Assembly: GCA_046294625.1 (NCBI GenBank)
Contig: JBKBKN010000015.1
Location: 1-64,000 of the forward strand
Source of the DNA: JBKBKN01 sp046294625
GTDB lineage: Bacteria > Bacteroidota > Bacteroidia > M30B66
Length of the DNA: 64,000 bases
Direction of reading: 5' to 3'
Shown: positions 51,229-59,646 of the stretch, piece by piece
Layout: every line of letters starts with the position of its first letter
How positions within the stretch are numbered: position 1 is the first letter of the stretch
The notes under the pieces: model-generated
The model's input: only the letters and a program-made list of their open reading frames with translations
What the model was told of the DNA's origin: nothing
Database searches by the model: none
Position numbers and translations under genes: made by a program

Positions 51229-51308
51229 AGTTTTTTAATGCGTATACTGTTTAATTTTTGGGGTGCGAATATACAATTTATTCAACTTACTGTAATTTAT
51301 TTTTAATT

Positions 51309-51350
51309 ACCATCTTGCGGAGATAGCTTACGCAGGGAAACTAAGATGGT
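51309..51350. repeat. ACCATCTT...AAGATGGT dyad before the photolyase gene
   Basis: Eight-base perfect inverted arms (51309-51316 and 51343-51350) with a 26-base spacer, including GCG/CGC within. Between the divergent PpiD-like and photolyase genes; may be an operator or a leader hairpin. Confidence 0.4.
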
Positions 51351-51502
51351 TGCAGTAATAATCGTAGCTCGTAATTGCTAACTTTTGAGTGTTTGATTGT
51401 GAATGAATTAGCATCTGTTAGACTTTTTTTATCAGTCTGATGAGAAAACATACTGAACGCAACCTTTTGACCTTTTGGGGGTTTCACCTGAAAAAAATAT
51501 AC

Positions 51503-53038
51503 ATGGCTCAAACTCTTCGGCTCTTGCTCGGCGATCAGCTCAACGCTTCTCACTCATGGTTCAGCACCACTGATGATAGTGTACTTTATGTGATGATGGA
51601 GATGCGGCAAGAGACGGATTATGTACGTCATCATGCGCAGAAAATTATTGGCTTTTTTGCGGCTATGCGCCAGTTTGCTAAAGAGAGACAGCTTGAAGGT
51701 CATCAACTTCATTACATCAAAATCTCTGATGTGGACAATAAGCAATCCTTGCATGGCAATCTCCTTTGGATGATTGAAAAACATGATATCACTCATTTTG
51801 AGTATCAGTTGCCAGATGAATATCGGCTCGATGAACAATTGAAAGAATTTTGCTCCGGACTAAGCATCTCCTTTCAAGCGATTGATACGGAACATTTCTT
51901 AACCGACCGTTCGGAACTCAAAAACATTTTTGAAGGCAAGAAGACCTATCTGATGGAAACTTTTTACCGAAAAATCAGAGCAAAGTATCATGTTTTGATG
52001 GAGGGGAGTGATCCTGTAGGAGGAAAGTGGAATTTTGATCACGACAACCGGAATCATTATGATGGGAAGGTGCCATTGCCGGCAATGATTATGTCACAGA
52101 CTAATCAAGAGACTTTGTGGGAAGAGATCACAGCCGCGGGTGTTCTGAGTTTTGGTGAGCCAAATGAGAAAAACTTTATTTGGCCCATTAGCCGGGCTTC
52201 TGCTTTGTCATTGATGAACGAGTTTATGCTCAAGGCCTTGCCTGCGTTTGGTCGATACCAGGATGCGATGCATGAACAAAGTCCCTGGCTTTTTCATTCG
52301 CGTCTATCTTTTGCGATGAATGTGAAGCTATTACATCCTTTAGAAGTAGTTAATGCGGCGATTGACACATGGAGAATGAATGAGTCTGTCATTGACTTAG
52401 CACAGCTGGAAGGGTTTATCCGTCAAATTATTGGCTGGCGAGAATATATGCGCGGAGTGTATTGGGCGCAGATGCCGGAATATGCAGAAAAGAATTATTT
52501 TGGCAATAAACGGAAGTTGCCGGAGTGGTTTTGGACAGGAGATACTAAAATGAATTGTCAGAAGCATGCCATCGGACAATCTTTAAAATATGCCTATGCG
52601 CATCACATTCAACGTTTAATGGTTACCGGAAACTTTGCCTTGTTGGCGGGAATTCATCCCGACGCGGTAGATGCCTGGTATTTGGGGGTTTATATTGACG
52701 CAATAGAATGGGTAGAAATCACGAATACACGCGGTATGAGCCAATTCGCTGATGGCGGGTTGGTGGCCACCAAACCCTATACATCAAGCGCCAACTACAT
52801 CAATAAAATGAGCAACTATTGCAAAGGTTGCTATTACGATCACAGCAAGCGATATGGCGAAAAAGCTTGCCCTTTCAATTCACTTTATTGGGACTTTCAT
52901 ATTCGCAACAGGGATTTATTGGGCAAAAATCCACGTATTGGCATGGTATATCGCAATATAGATAAGATGCCTACTGATGAGCGGGCTAAGATTCAAGCTC
53001 AGGCTGACAAATACCTAAGCGAGATTGATCAGCTGTGA
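51503..53038 (+). CDS. Fe-S bacterial cryptochrome/photolyase ((6-4) photolyase, PhrB type)
   Basis: About 511 residues. The protein belongs to the deoxyribodipyrimidine photolyase-related family (FeS-BCP, PhrB-like), with the N-terminal antenna-binding domain (LRLLLGDQLNASHSW) and the FAD-binding helical domain (GFIRQIIGWREYMRGVYW; NFALLAGIHPDAV). The four cysteines that hold the [4Fe-4S] cluster in PhrB are at C352, C440, C443 and C456 (YCKGCYYDHSK then KACPFN), almost at the PhrB positions. It repairs UV (6-4) lesions with blue light. The ATG at 51503 (MAQTLRLL) is chosen because homology starts there; the frame is open to 51440. Confidence 0.93.
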   Translation: MAQTLRLLLGDQLNASHSWFSTTDDSVLYVMMEMRQETDYVRHHAQKIIGFFAAMRQFAKERQLEGHQLHYIKISDVDNKQSLHGNLLWMIEKHDITHFEYQLPDEYRLDEQLKEFCSGLSISFQAIDTEHFLTDRSELKNIFEGKKTYLMETFYRKIRAKYHVLMEGSDPVGGKWNFDHDNRNHYDGKVPLPAMIMSQTNQETLWEEITAAGVLSFGEPNEKNFIWPISRASALSLMNEFMLKALPAFGRYQDAMHEQSPWLFHSRLSFAMNVKLLHPLEVVNAAIDTWRMNESVIDLAQLEGFIRQIIGWREYMRGVYWAQMPEYAEKNYFGNKRKLPEWFWTGDTKMNCQKHAIGQSLKYAYAHHIQRLMVTGNFALLAGIHPDAVDAWYLGVYIDAIEWVEITNTRGMSQFADGGLVATKPYTSSANYINKMSNYCKGCYYDHSKRYGEKACPFNSLYWDFHIRNRDLLGKNPRIGMVYRNIDKMPTDERAKIQAQADKYLSEIDQL

Positions 53039-53042
53039 TATA

Positions 53043-54116
53043 TCAGAGTGTAGCGCCCTCTTTCATTCGCTCAGCATTTTCGGCCACCTGAATCGCATCA
53101 ATCACATCATCTATTTCTCCATCCATAAAAGCAGAAAGATTGTACATCGTGTAGCCTATTCGATGGTCTGTCACTCTACTTTGGGGGTAGTTATAAGTGC
53201 GAATTTTAGCAGAGCGGTCTCCGGTCGAAACCATCGTTTTTCTGCGCTTCGAAACTTCATCTAAATGTTTCTGAAGTTCAATTTCATAGAGTTTGGTGCG
53301 CAGCATCTGCATGGCCATTTCACGGTTTTTGAGCTGCGATCGCGCCACTTGGCACACTACCACAATACCGCTGGGCTTGTGCGTCAATTGTACTTTGGTT
53401 TCTACTTTGTTTACATTTTGACCACCAGCCCCCCCTGATCGGGAAGTTTGAAATTCAATATCAGCTGGGTTGAGCTCCACATCTACTTCGTCTGCTTCGG
53501 GCAACACCACCACAGTGGCAGCAGAAGTGTGCACACGGCCTTGAGTTTCTGTTTCCGGAACTCTTTGCACGCGATGAACACCCGATTCATACTTCATCCG
53601 GCCATAAACATTTTCTCCGATAATATTGAAAACAATTTCTTTATAGCCTCCGGCTGTGCCTTCGTTAAGATCGACGATTTCTACCTTCCAGCCTTGTTTT
53701 TCGCAGTATTTGTTATACATTCTGAATAGGTCTCCAGCAAAGATAGATGCTTCGTCTCCGCCTGTTCCGGCCCTGATTTCCATCACAGCGTTACGGCTAT
53801 CCTCAGGGTCTTGTGGAATAAGTAAAATGCGAATTTCTTCTTCGAGTTTTTCTTTTCTTATTTCAAGTTCATCCACTTCGGTTTTGGCCAATTCCCTGAA
53901 TTCTGGATCACTTTCATTGTTGAGCACATGCTTCGCTGATTCAAGCTTTTCCAAAATATCTTTGTACACATGATACACATCTACCACACGACCAAGTTCT
54001 TTATATTCTTTGTTGAGCATTTTGAAGCGCTTCATGTCGGCTACTGTTCCCGGGTCGGAGAGCAATAGTTCTACTTCTTGAAATCTGCCTACAATAGCTT
54101 CTAATTTATTCAGCAT
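53043..54116 (-). CDS. prfA: peptide chain release factor 1
   Basis: About 357 residues. Recognises UAG/UAA. The GGQ catalytic loop is in SRSGGAGGQNVNKVET, the tripeptide region RVPETETQGRVHTSAATV corresponds to the RF1 PxT site. Start at 54116 (MLNKLEAIVG) is chosen: a TATCTTTG promoter element lies between this ATG and the ATG at 54146. Convergent with the photolyase gene (4-base gap). Confidence 0.97.
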   Translation of the reverse strand: MLNKLEAIVGRFQEVELLLSDPGTVADMKRFKMLNKEYKELGRVVDVYHVYKDILEKLESAKHVLNNESDPEFRELAKTEVDELEIRKEKLEEEIRILLIPQDPEDSRNAVMEIRAGTGGDEASIFAGDLFRMYNKYCEKQGWKVEIVDLNEGTAGGYKEIVFNIIGENVYGRMKYESGVHRVQRVPETETQGRVHTSAATVVVLPEADEVDVELNPADIEFQTSRSGGAGGQNVNKVETKVQLTHKPSGIVVVCQVARSQLKNREMAMQMLRTKLYEIELQKHLDEVSKRRKTMVSTGDRSAKIRTYNYPQSRVTDHRIGYTMYNLSAFMDGEIDDVIDAIQVAENAERMKEGATL

Positions 54117-54133
54117 GTCGAAAATTTGGGCGG

Positions 54134-54141
54134 CAAAGATA
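54134..54141 (-). promoter_or_regulatory. Bacteroidota -7 element for prfA
   Basis: Minus strand reads TATCTTTG, 17 bases upstream of the chosen prfA ATG. No consensus -33 at the right spacing. Confidence 0.45.
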
Positions 54142-54202
54142 CGCATTCAATATCATTTCCATTTGAAAATATCCTGCTGAGTGATTGGAGAGTAGCATTG
54201 AG

Positions 54203-54233
54203 TTTGTACCTAGAACAAAATAGATTAGGTTTG
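54203..54233 (+). promoter_or_regulatory. promoter of coaX, full Bacteroidota consensus
   Basis: TTTG at 54203-54206, 19 bases, TAGGTTTG at 54226-54233. Both match exactly. Transcription should start near 54240, so the leader before the coaX ATG (54245) is only a few bases: the mRNA is nearly leaderless. Confidence 0.8.
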
Positions 54234-54244
54234 CAGCATATTAT

Positions 54245-54988
54245 ATGAGATTTTTAGTTTTTGATATCGGCAATACGCTTTCCAAGGTGGCTCTTTTTGA
54301 AGACGATAGACTTTCCAAGATTTATCGTTTGGAGAATGAAGAGCTAGAGGATATTGTTTATCAGTTCATGCCACTTGATTTGGATGGAATCATATACAGC
54401 ACCGTGAAGAAGAACCCTGAAAAGCATATTAGCTTTCTAAAAGATTTGGATGTAGAGTTGATTCAGTTTTCTGATAAAATTGACTTGCCATTAAGTATCA
54501 AGTACGAAACTCCTAAAACCTTGGGTCTGGATCGACTTGCCAATGCGGTGGCGGCGGTAACCAATTTCAAGTCCACCCCTTGTTTAGTGATTGATGCCGG
54601 CACCTGCATTAAGTATGATTTTGTGAATCAATTTGGTGAATACTATGGTGGTTCCATATCGCCAGGCATTAAAATGCGTTATAAAGCTTTGCATAAATTC
54701 ACAGACGCATTGCCTTCTTTAGATATGGCCGAATCTTATTATTTAATCGGGAGAAATACCGAAGAGTCGATACATTCCGGTGTTTTGAATGGTGCGATTG
54801 CGGAAGTAAAGGGAATTATTGAACAATATCAAATGGCTCAAAAAGACATTAAAGTCATTATCACAGGCGGAGATTATCTGCTTTTTGAAAGAAACCTAAA
54901 AATCAGCATCTTTGCCGACCCGAATTTTACGTTAAAGGGTTTGAATGAAGCGGCAAAATTTCAATTTACAAGGCATGCAGATCGGTAA
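54245..54988 (+). CDS. coaX: type III pantothenate kinase
   Basis: 247 residues, the first step of coenzyme A synthesis. ASKHA-fold motifs: FDIGNTLSKVALF (phosphate-1), TPKTLGLDRLANAVAA and DAGTCIKYDFV. It overlaps the following outer-membrane gene by about 14-44 bases. Order coaX - outer-membrane protein - lptC is typical for Bacteroidota. Confidence 0.96.
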   Translation: MRFLVFDIGNTLSKVALFEDDRLSKIYRLENEELEDIVYQFMPLDLDGIIYSTVKKNPEKHISFLKDLDVELIQFSDKIDLPLSIKYETPKTLGLDRLANAVAAVTNFKSTPCLVIDAGTCIKYDFVNQFGEYYGGSISPGIKMRYKALHKFTDALPSLDMAESYYLIGRNTEESIHSGVLNGAIAEVKGIIEQYQMAQKDIKVIITGGDYLLFERNLKISIFADPNFTLKGLNEAAKFQFTRHADR

Positions 54989-56414
54989 GTTTCTGTCCAT
55001 GCTTCTTATACTGTGCAGCCTTGGAAATCTTTGGTCACAAAATTTAAACAATTCTCCCTATGCTAGATATGGTCTAGGGGACTTGAGTTTCTCTCCATTT
55101 CCGCATATGAATGGTTTGGGCATGACGGCTATTGCTTATGCTGATTCACACACCGTTAATCCATTGAATCCGGCTTCTCTTATTACCCAGCGTTTCACTG
55201 TGCTTGAAATGGGCATGTATGGCTCAAGGACAAATTTTGTGGCAAACAACCTGAATACGAATGCCAACAATGCAGGCTTCGGGTATCTTACCCTTGCCTT
55301 TGGTATCGTACCCAAGAAATGGAGTACTTCAATAGGTGTGAGACCACTTACTTTGGCCGGCTATGAAATCAACTCACGCGAGTTTGCCGGACCCGATATA
55401 GGCACAGTGAATTATCTCTACCAAGGTGCCGGTGGTTTCAATGTGTTACATTTTAACAATGGGTTTAAAGTGGCAAAGAATTTTTATGCTGGCGTTAATA
55501 CCAATTATAACTTTGGCAATATGCGCTACAGCCGTTCAGTGATTTTTAGCGATAGCCTCAATGCTCTAAATAGCCGTATCACTGAAGACTATATACTTAG
55601 CGATTTTAACTTTGACTTAGGCATTCGTTATGAATTGTTTTTCAAGCCTGCCAAAATAACCAAGAAAGACAAGGTTTATATTACAAAAGATGATAGCCTT
55701 TTTTCCGGAAGAAGAGTGTTGAAGGAGATGGATGGGCAAGAAGAAAAGTACTATTTAATAAGTAAAACCCGAACACCGAAAAAAGATTCACTTCGCGTAT
55801 CATTTGGTGCTACTTACACACCATCGATTCGCGCAAGCGCGCGTTACACTTATCTGGCCGATAGATTCTTGCGCCAGCCTCCAATTGAAAATGTGGTGGA
55901 TACTATTTTATTTATTGATGATCAGTCAGGGCGCATTATCATGCCGGAGATTATTAGCGGTGGGTTGTATATTCGTAGCACTAGCGAAAAGCTCGCTTTA
56001 TCGCTTAATGCACAATATTTGAATTGGAACAACTTTTCCCGATTTGGCCAAAGTGATTCATTGAAGAATAATTTACGGTTAAATGTAGGTGTGCAATATA
56101 TACCGGATGTGAATGCTACCAAGCGCTATGCTTCAAGAATCCGATACAGAGCCGGATTTACCTATTCCGATGGATATCTGAGAATCAATAACACGGACAT
56201 ACAAGAGTACTTTCTCAGTGCTGGTTTAGGCTTACCATTTAGACGTCAGCGCAATAGCACGGCCACAAAAGTTCCGATAAGTTTGTTAAACGTAGCATTG
56301 CAGGCCGGGTATCGTGGCACCACCAGCAATAATTTAATTCAGGAGAGATTCATCAGACTAAGTTTTGGTCTGTCTATGACTGATGATTGGTTCAACAAGC
56401 GCAAATATGATTAA
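54975..56414 (+). CDS. outer-membrane beta-barrel protein downstream of coaX
   Basis: About 479 residues from the ATG at 54975 (MQIGKFLSM), with signal peptide to about LWSQ; an ATG at 54945 would add 10 residues. The mature part has barrel-like alternating strands and begins NNSPYARYGLGDLSFSPFPHMNGLGMTAIAY, a pattern common in Bacteroidota barrels of the OmpP1/PorV-like group encoded next to coaX. Function not established. It overlaps lptC by 8 bases. Confidence 0.78.
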   Translation: MQIGKFLSMLLILCSLGNLWSQNLNNSPYARYGLGDLSFSPFPHMNGLGMTAIAYADSHTVNPLNPASLITQRFTVLEMGMYGSRTNFVANNLNTNANNAGFGYLTLAFGIVPKKWSTSIGVRPLTLAGYEINSREFAGPDIGTVNYLYQGAGGFNVLHFNNGFKVAKNFYAGVNTNYNFGNMRYSRSVIFSDSLNALNSRITEDYILSDFNFDLGIRYELFFKPAKITKKDKVYITKDDSLFSGRRVLKEMDGQEEKYYLISKTRTPKKDSLRVSFGATYTPSIRASARYTYLADRFLRQPPIENVVDTILFIDDQSGRIIMPEIISGGLYIRSTSEKLALSLNAQYLNWNNFSRFGQSDSLKNNLRLNVGVQYIPDVNATKRYASRIRYRAGFTYSDGYLRINNTDIQEYFLSAGLGLPFRRQRNSTATKVPISLLNVALQAGYRGTTSNNLIQERFIRLSFGLSMTDDWFNKRKYD

Positions 56415-56955
56415 GCTAAGGCCATTTATCATGGTTGGCATTCTGGCCTGCAGTTTTTTCTTTTCATGCAGCAACGATCCCTTGCATGTGGAATCACTCA
56501 CCAGAGAAGAACACTTTCCGGTTTCCACCACCCACAATGTGGAGATGATATATAGCGACAGTGGAATGACCCGAGCCATCATCAAAGCACCGCTTCGTGA
56601 GACTTATATTCGCGATTCGCAATATGTTGAATTCAAGCAGGGAATCGATGTGCAGTTTTTTGATCCTAATCAAGAGCCAGAATCGAGACTAACGGCAAAC
56701 TACGCTATTTCCTACACAGAACGCGATGTAATGGAAGCGAGAAATGAAGTTGTATTGGTCAATGAAAAGGGGGAGCAGTTAAACACCGAGCACCTGATTT
56801 GGGATCAGAGAGCAAACCGAATCTATTCCGATGTGTTTGTAAAAATTACCACCACTGAACAGGTTATCTTTGGTGATGGCTTTGAATCCAATCAGGATTT
56901 CTCAAAATACAAAATATTGAAAGTTAAAGGCATAATCAATGTGAACGATGAATAA
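56407..56955 (+). CDS. lptC: LptC-like LPS export protein (lipoprotein)
   Basis: About 182 residues. Start at MIKLRPFIMVGILACSFFFSC gives a lipoprotein signal with the modified Cys at about 21, instead of the usual membrane anchor of LptC; LptC of Bacteroidota often has this form. The rest is an LptC/OstA-type beta-jellyroll strand series (YVEFKQGIDVQFFDP, RLTANYAISY, ERDVMEARNEVVLVNEKGEQ, LIWDQRANRIYSDVFVKI). Bridges LPS between LptB2FG and LptA. Overlaps the upstream gene by 8 bases and the downstream gene by 8 bases. Confidence 0.88.
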   Translation: MIKLRPFIMVGILACSFFFSCSNDPLHVESLTREEHFPVSTTHNVEMIYSDSGMTRAIIKAPLRETYIRDSQYVEFKQGIDVQFFDPNQEPESRLTANYAISYTERDVMEARNEVVLVNEKGEQLNTEHLIWDQRANRIYSDVFVKITTTEQVIFGDGFESNQDFSKYKILKVKGIINVNDE

Positions 56956-57145
56956 TTACAAAGTCTTACTTTTTCTTGAGCGATTTTGGCTCATGGTTTT
57001 CATAGTGGGAACTCTGGCTGCTATTTGGTTCTATGTCGATGTAGGATTCGATCAAGCTAAGTTTCCAATATTTGTGGCTTTTGTTGCGTTCATCTTATAT
57101 ATCCTTCGCCGCTATCAGCGAAAAAGACAATATCCCGGGAAGTAG
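56948..57145 (+). CDS. small two-helix inner-membrane protein
   Basis: 65 residues with two hydrophobic segments (FWLMVFIVGTLAAIWFYV and FPIFVAFVAFILYIL) and a basic tail (RRYQRKRQYPGK). Overlaps lptC by 8 bases. No family recognised, but a small gene at this place is common in Bacteroidota. Confidence 0.7.
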   Translation: MNNYKVLLFLERFWLMVFIVGTLAAIWFYVDVGFDQAKFPIFVAFVAFILYILRRYQRKRQYPGK

Positions 57146-57365
57146 CCAACGAATATAAATGCATCGCATTAGGAAAATTATAATCCAAGCCCCCCAATTC
57201 TGTTAATTATTTTTGGTCTAGTAACCTATTTATTGCAGATGCAATCCGCTTCATTTCGACCCCAATTGTCATCTATTAAGTAGATTATTTTAAAACTGTT
57301 GATATAACGAATCAAGAAAAATAGTAGCTTTACCTAACCTAACCTAAACGCTAACTATCCTTGGA

Positions 57366-58091
57366 ATGAAGTTTCAGCCTGTTTTGCTTTTCGTTGTAGT
57401 GAGTTTGCTGACTTCCTGCACACCGATATTCTATCAACCCAACAGTCTCAACATTCCATTGATAAGCGAAGAAGAAGAGCATCGCTTTAGCGCCAACTAC
57501 ATCACAAGCGAAGCTAATGGTTTTGAGATGCATTATGCCGGAACAATCGGTCCCTCAATGGCTTTGATGCTCAATGGAATGTATGTGTCAAAACCCGTAG
57601 AAAGTGAATATTCAGGCTATGGAAATTTGCTGGAAGGTGGATTAGGGTTTTACCATCCAATGGGGAAGCACTGGAGTTTTAACCTTTTCGGAGGAGGAGG
57701 CCTTGGCAGAGCAGAACTTAGGAGTAAGAATTTCAATCAGGCCATGTTTGGCTACCAGCGATATTTTGCGCAGCCTTCCATCGGAATCCGGAAAGAAAGA
57801 TTTGAAGTTGGTTTTGCGTTGAGGGTTTGTGGACTTATTTTTAATATTGAAAACATGAGCTTGACCAATCAGGAAGCAAGGGCAGCCTTGATTGAATTTT
57901 CACGAAAAACCGTTTTGTTGGTCGAGCCTGGTATCGTTTTTCGTTATGGATTTGAAAATGTGAAATTGCAGCTCGCCTTCAACGATGTGCGGTGGTTGAA
58001 CAAGATTGAATTTACCAATGATTTTACACAGTATTTTCAGACAAGCGCATCGATTGGAATTATATTAAGATTTGGCCGCGCAACCATGTGA
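57366..58091 (+). CDS. lipoprotein with beta-barrel-like body, unknown function
   Basis: 241 residues. Lipoprotein signal (LLFVVVSLLTSC, Cys at about 19). The mature part has amphipathic strands and ends in a typical terminal strand (SASIGIILRFGRATM), as in outer-membrane barrel proteins, which is an uncommon combination with a lipid anchor. No domain recognised. It is followed by a polytopic membrane protein 24 bases away. Confidence 0.65.
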   Translation: MKFQPVLLFVVVSLLTSCTPIFYQPNSLNIPLISEEEEHRFSANYITSEANGFEMHYAGTIGPSMALMLNGMYVSKPVESEYSGYGNLLEGGLGFYHPMGKHWSFNLFGGGGLGRAELRSKNFNQAMFGYQRYFAQPSIGIRKERFEVGFALRVCGLIFNIENMSLTNQEARAALIEFSRKTVLLVEPGIVFRYGFENVKLQLAFNDVRWLNKIEFTNDFTQYFQTSASIGIILRFGRATM

Positions 58092-58115
58092 AGCGAATAA
58101 GCTTAATTTTGGCCA

Positions 58116-59468
58116 ATGCTTACTCTGGTTTTTTCAGCTGTCTCGCTCATCTTTGCAATTTTCTTGCTTCTCACGAAGTGGACCTTTTTCAAGCTTGAGG
58201 CGATCAGACCCAGAAGTATTTATTTAGCTTTCATACTTAAATTTATTAGTGGATGTGTACTAGTTTGGATTTATACCTATGTGCATACCGACCGATCTAC
58301 AGCCGACATATACAAATTTATGGACGATGCGGCCGTGCTGCATGAAATCAGAGTAGAGCATCCGCAGGTTTTTTGGCAGCTGTTAACGGGTGTATATCAA
58401 GATGAATCTCAGTTTGAAACCTATCTCTACAAAACCGGAAATTGGAACACGCAAGACATTAACTGGCTCAACTACGCGCAAATCAAGGATTACAATCCGT
58501 TTAATTCAAATCGTTTTATCACACGGGTAAATGCTTTACTTTGGTTTGTCACACAGGGCAACATTTACCTGCATGTGTTGGTTTTCAGCTTTTTCGGATT
58601 TTGTGGATTGATAGCCTATTACAAATTAATTGCCCAAAGGCTTAACCATCAGCAATCCAAACAATTGCTTTTTCTCGTACTTTTTCTACTTCCGGGTTTG
58701 TTGCTATGGTGCTCAGCGCCTTTAAAAGACACCTTGGTAATTTTGTTTACCGGCGTTTTTTTTAGAACATGGTTTCAAAGTAAATCATCTGCATGGATGC
58801 GTGTCCCCAGCTTATTGGTCTTGTTCGCCCTTATTCTGCTATTGAAGTATTATATAGCGGCAGCAATCCTGCTTTTTTCGGGAATGTATCTGATTTTACA
58901 AATTAGTAAGTTAAAACAGATGAATTTCGGACTGCTGTTGATCTTAATTATTGGACTAGGAATCGGTATAAATCAAATTGCCTATCAATTTGGATTCATG
59001 CCCGATGTATTTAGTTTTCTTGCGGAGAAAAGGATAGAGTCGTTAAAAAATGCTGCCTTTGCCGATGCGCGATCCTATTTGTTTCAATTGCCAGCTGCTG
59101 GTTTTTTAGGTATGTTAACAGCCATGCTGTCTGCTCCTGTCAATGCTTTGTTTTTGCCTCTGTATCCGGCAAATTCTTTTTCACCATTGATGCTCATCCA
59201 AATCCTTGAAAACTGGGTGATACTCATAGTAATTATTTGGCTAATCATTCATCGGAACAAAAGCACAGTTTCCACAGCGATATTCAGATCATGGTTGATC
59301 TATGTTTTCGCGCTTGCTCTCATCATTGGATTTACTAGCCCTTTGGCAGGTAACTTGCTTCGATATAAAACGGCATTCATGCCTGTATTAATAGGTTTGA
59401 TTTTCATAGGTACACACGAACAAAAACTCATTGATTTGAAAATTTATCGGTTTTTGGCTAAGCTTTGA
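58116..59468 (+). CDS. polytopic membrane protein of unknown function
   Basis: 450 residues with about 10-11 hydrophobic helices, short loops and no signal peptide. A long periplasmic loop after helix 2 (about 45-140) is rich in polar residues (TDRSTADIYKFMDDAAVLHE). Its general appearance is like Wzy/oligosaccharide-polymerase-type or GT-C proteins, but no motif was recognised. Probably cotranscribed with the lipoprotein gene upstream. Confidence 0.65.
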   Translation: MLTLVFSAVSLIFAIFLLLTKWTFFKLEAIRPRSIYLAFILKFISGCVLVWIYTYVHTDRSTADIYKFMDDAAVLHEIRVEHPQVFWQLLTGVYQDESQFETYLYKTGNWNTQDINWLNYAQIKDYNPFNSNRFITRVNALLWFVTQGNIYLHVLVFSFFGFCGLIAYYKLIAQRLNHQQSKQLLFLVLFLLPGLLLWCSAPLKDTLVILFTGVFFRTWFQSKSSAWMRVPSLLVLFALILLLKYYIAAAILLFSGMYLILQISKLKQMNFGLLLILIIGLGIGINQIAYQFGFMPDVFSFLAEKRIESLKNAAFADARSYLFQLPAAGFLGMLTAMLSAPVNALFLPLYPANSFSPLMLIQILENWVILIVIIWLIIHRNKSTVSTAIFRSWLIYVFALALIIGFTSPLAGNLLRYKTAFMPVLIGLIFIGTHEQKLIDLKIYRFLAKL

Positions 59469-59618
59469 AAATTGCTCTTGTTGGCTCTCCTTCAAAGATT
59501 GTGGTGATATTGTGGTCATACATTGACAATATTTGAATCGTTTTGAGCTTGATATTGGATTAGAATTTTGGTCTTACATTGGATATCGGGTCGATGCATT
59601 AAGTATTAAATTTGAAAT

Positions 59619-59626
59619 TAATTTTG
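59619..59626 (+). promoter_or_regulatory. Bacteroidota -7 element for the second T9SS cargo gene
   Basis: TAATTTTG matches TAnnTTTG and ends 20 bases before the ATG at 59647. No -33 TTTG at the correct distance. Confidence 0.35.
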
Positions 59627-59646
59627 CATTACAAATCAGATAAAAC

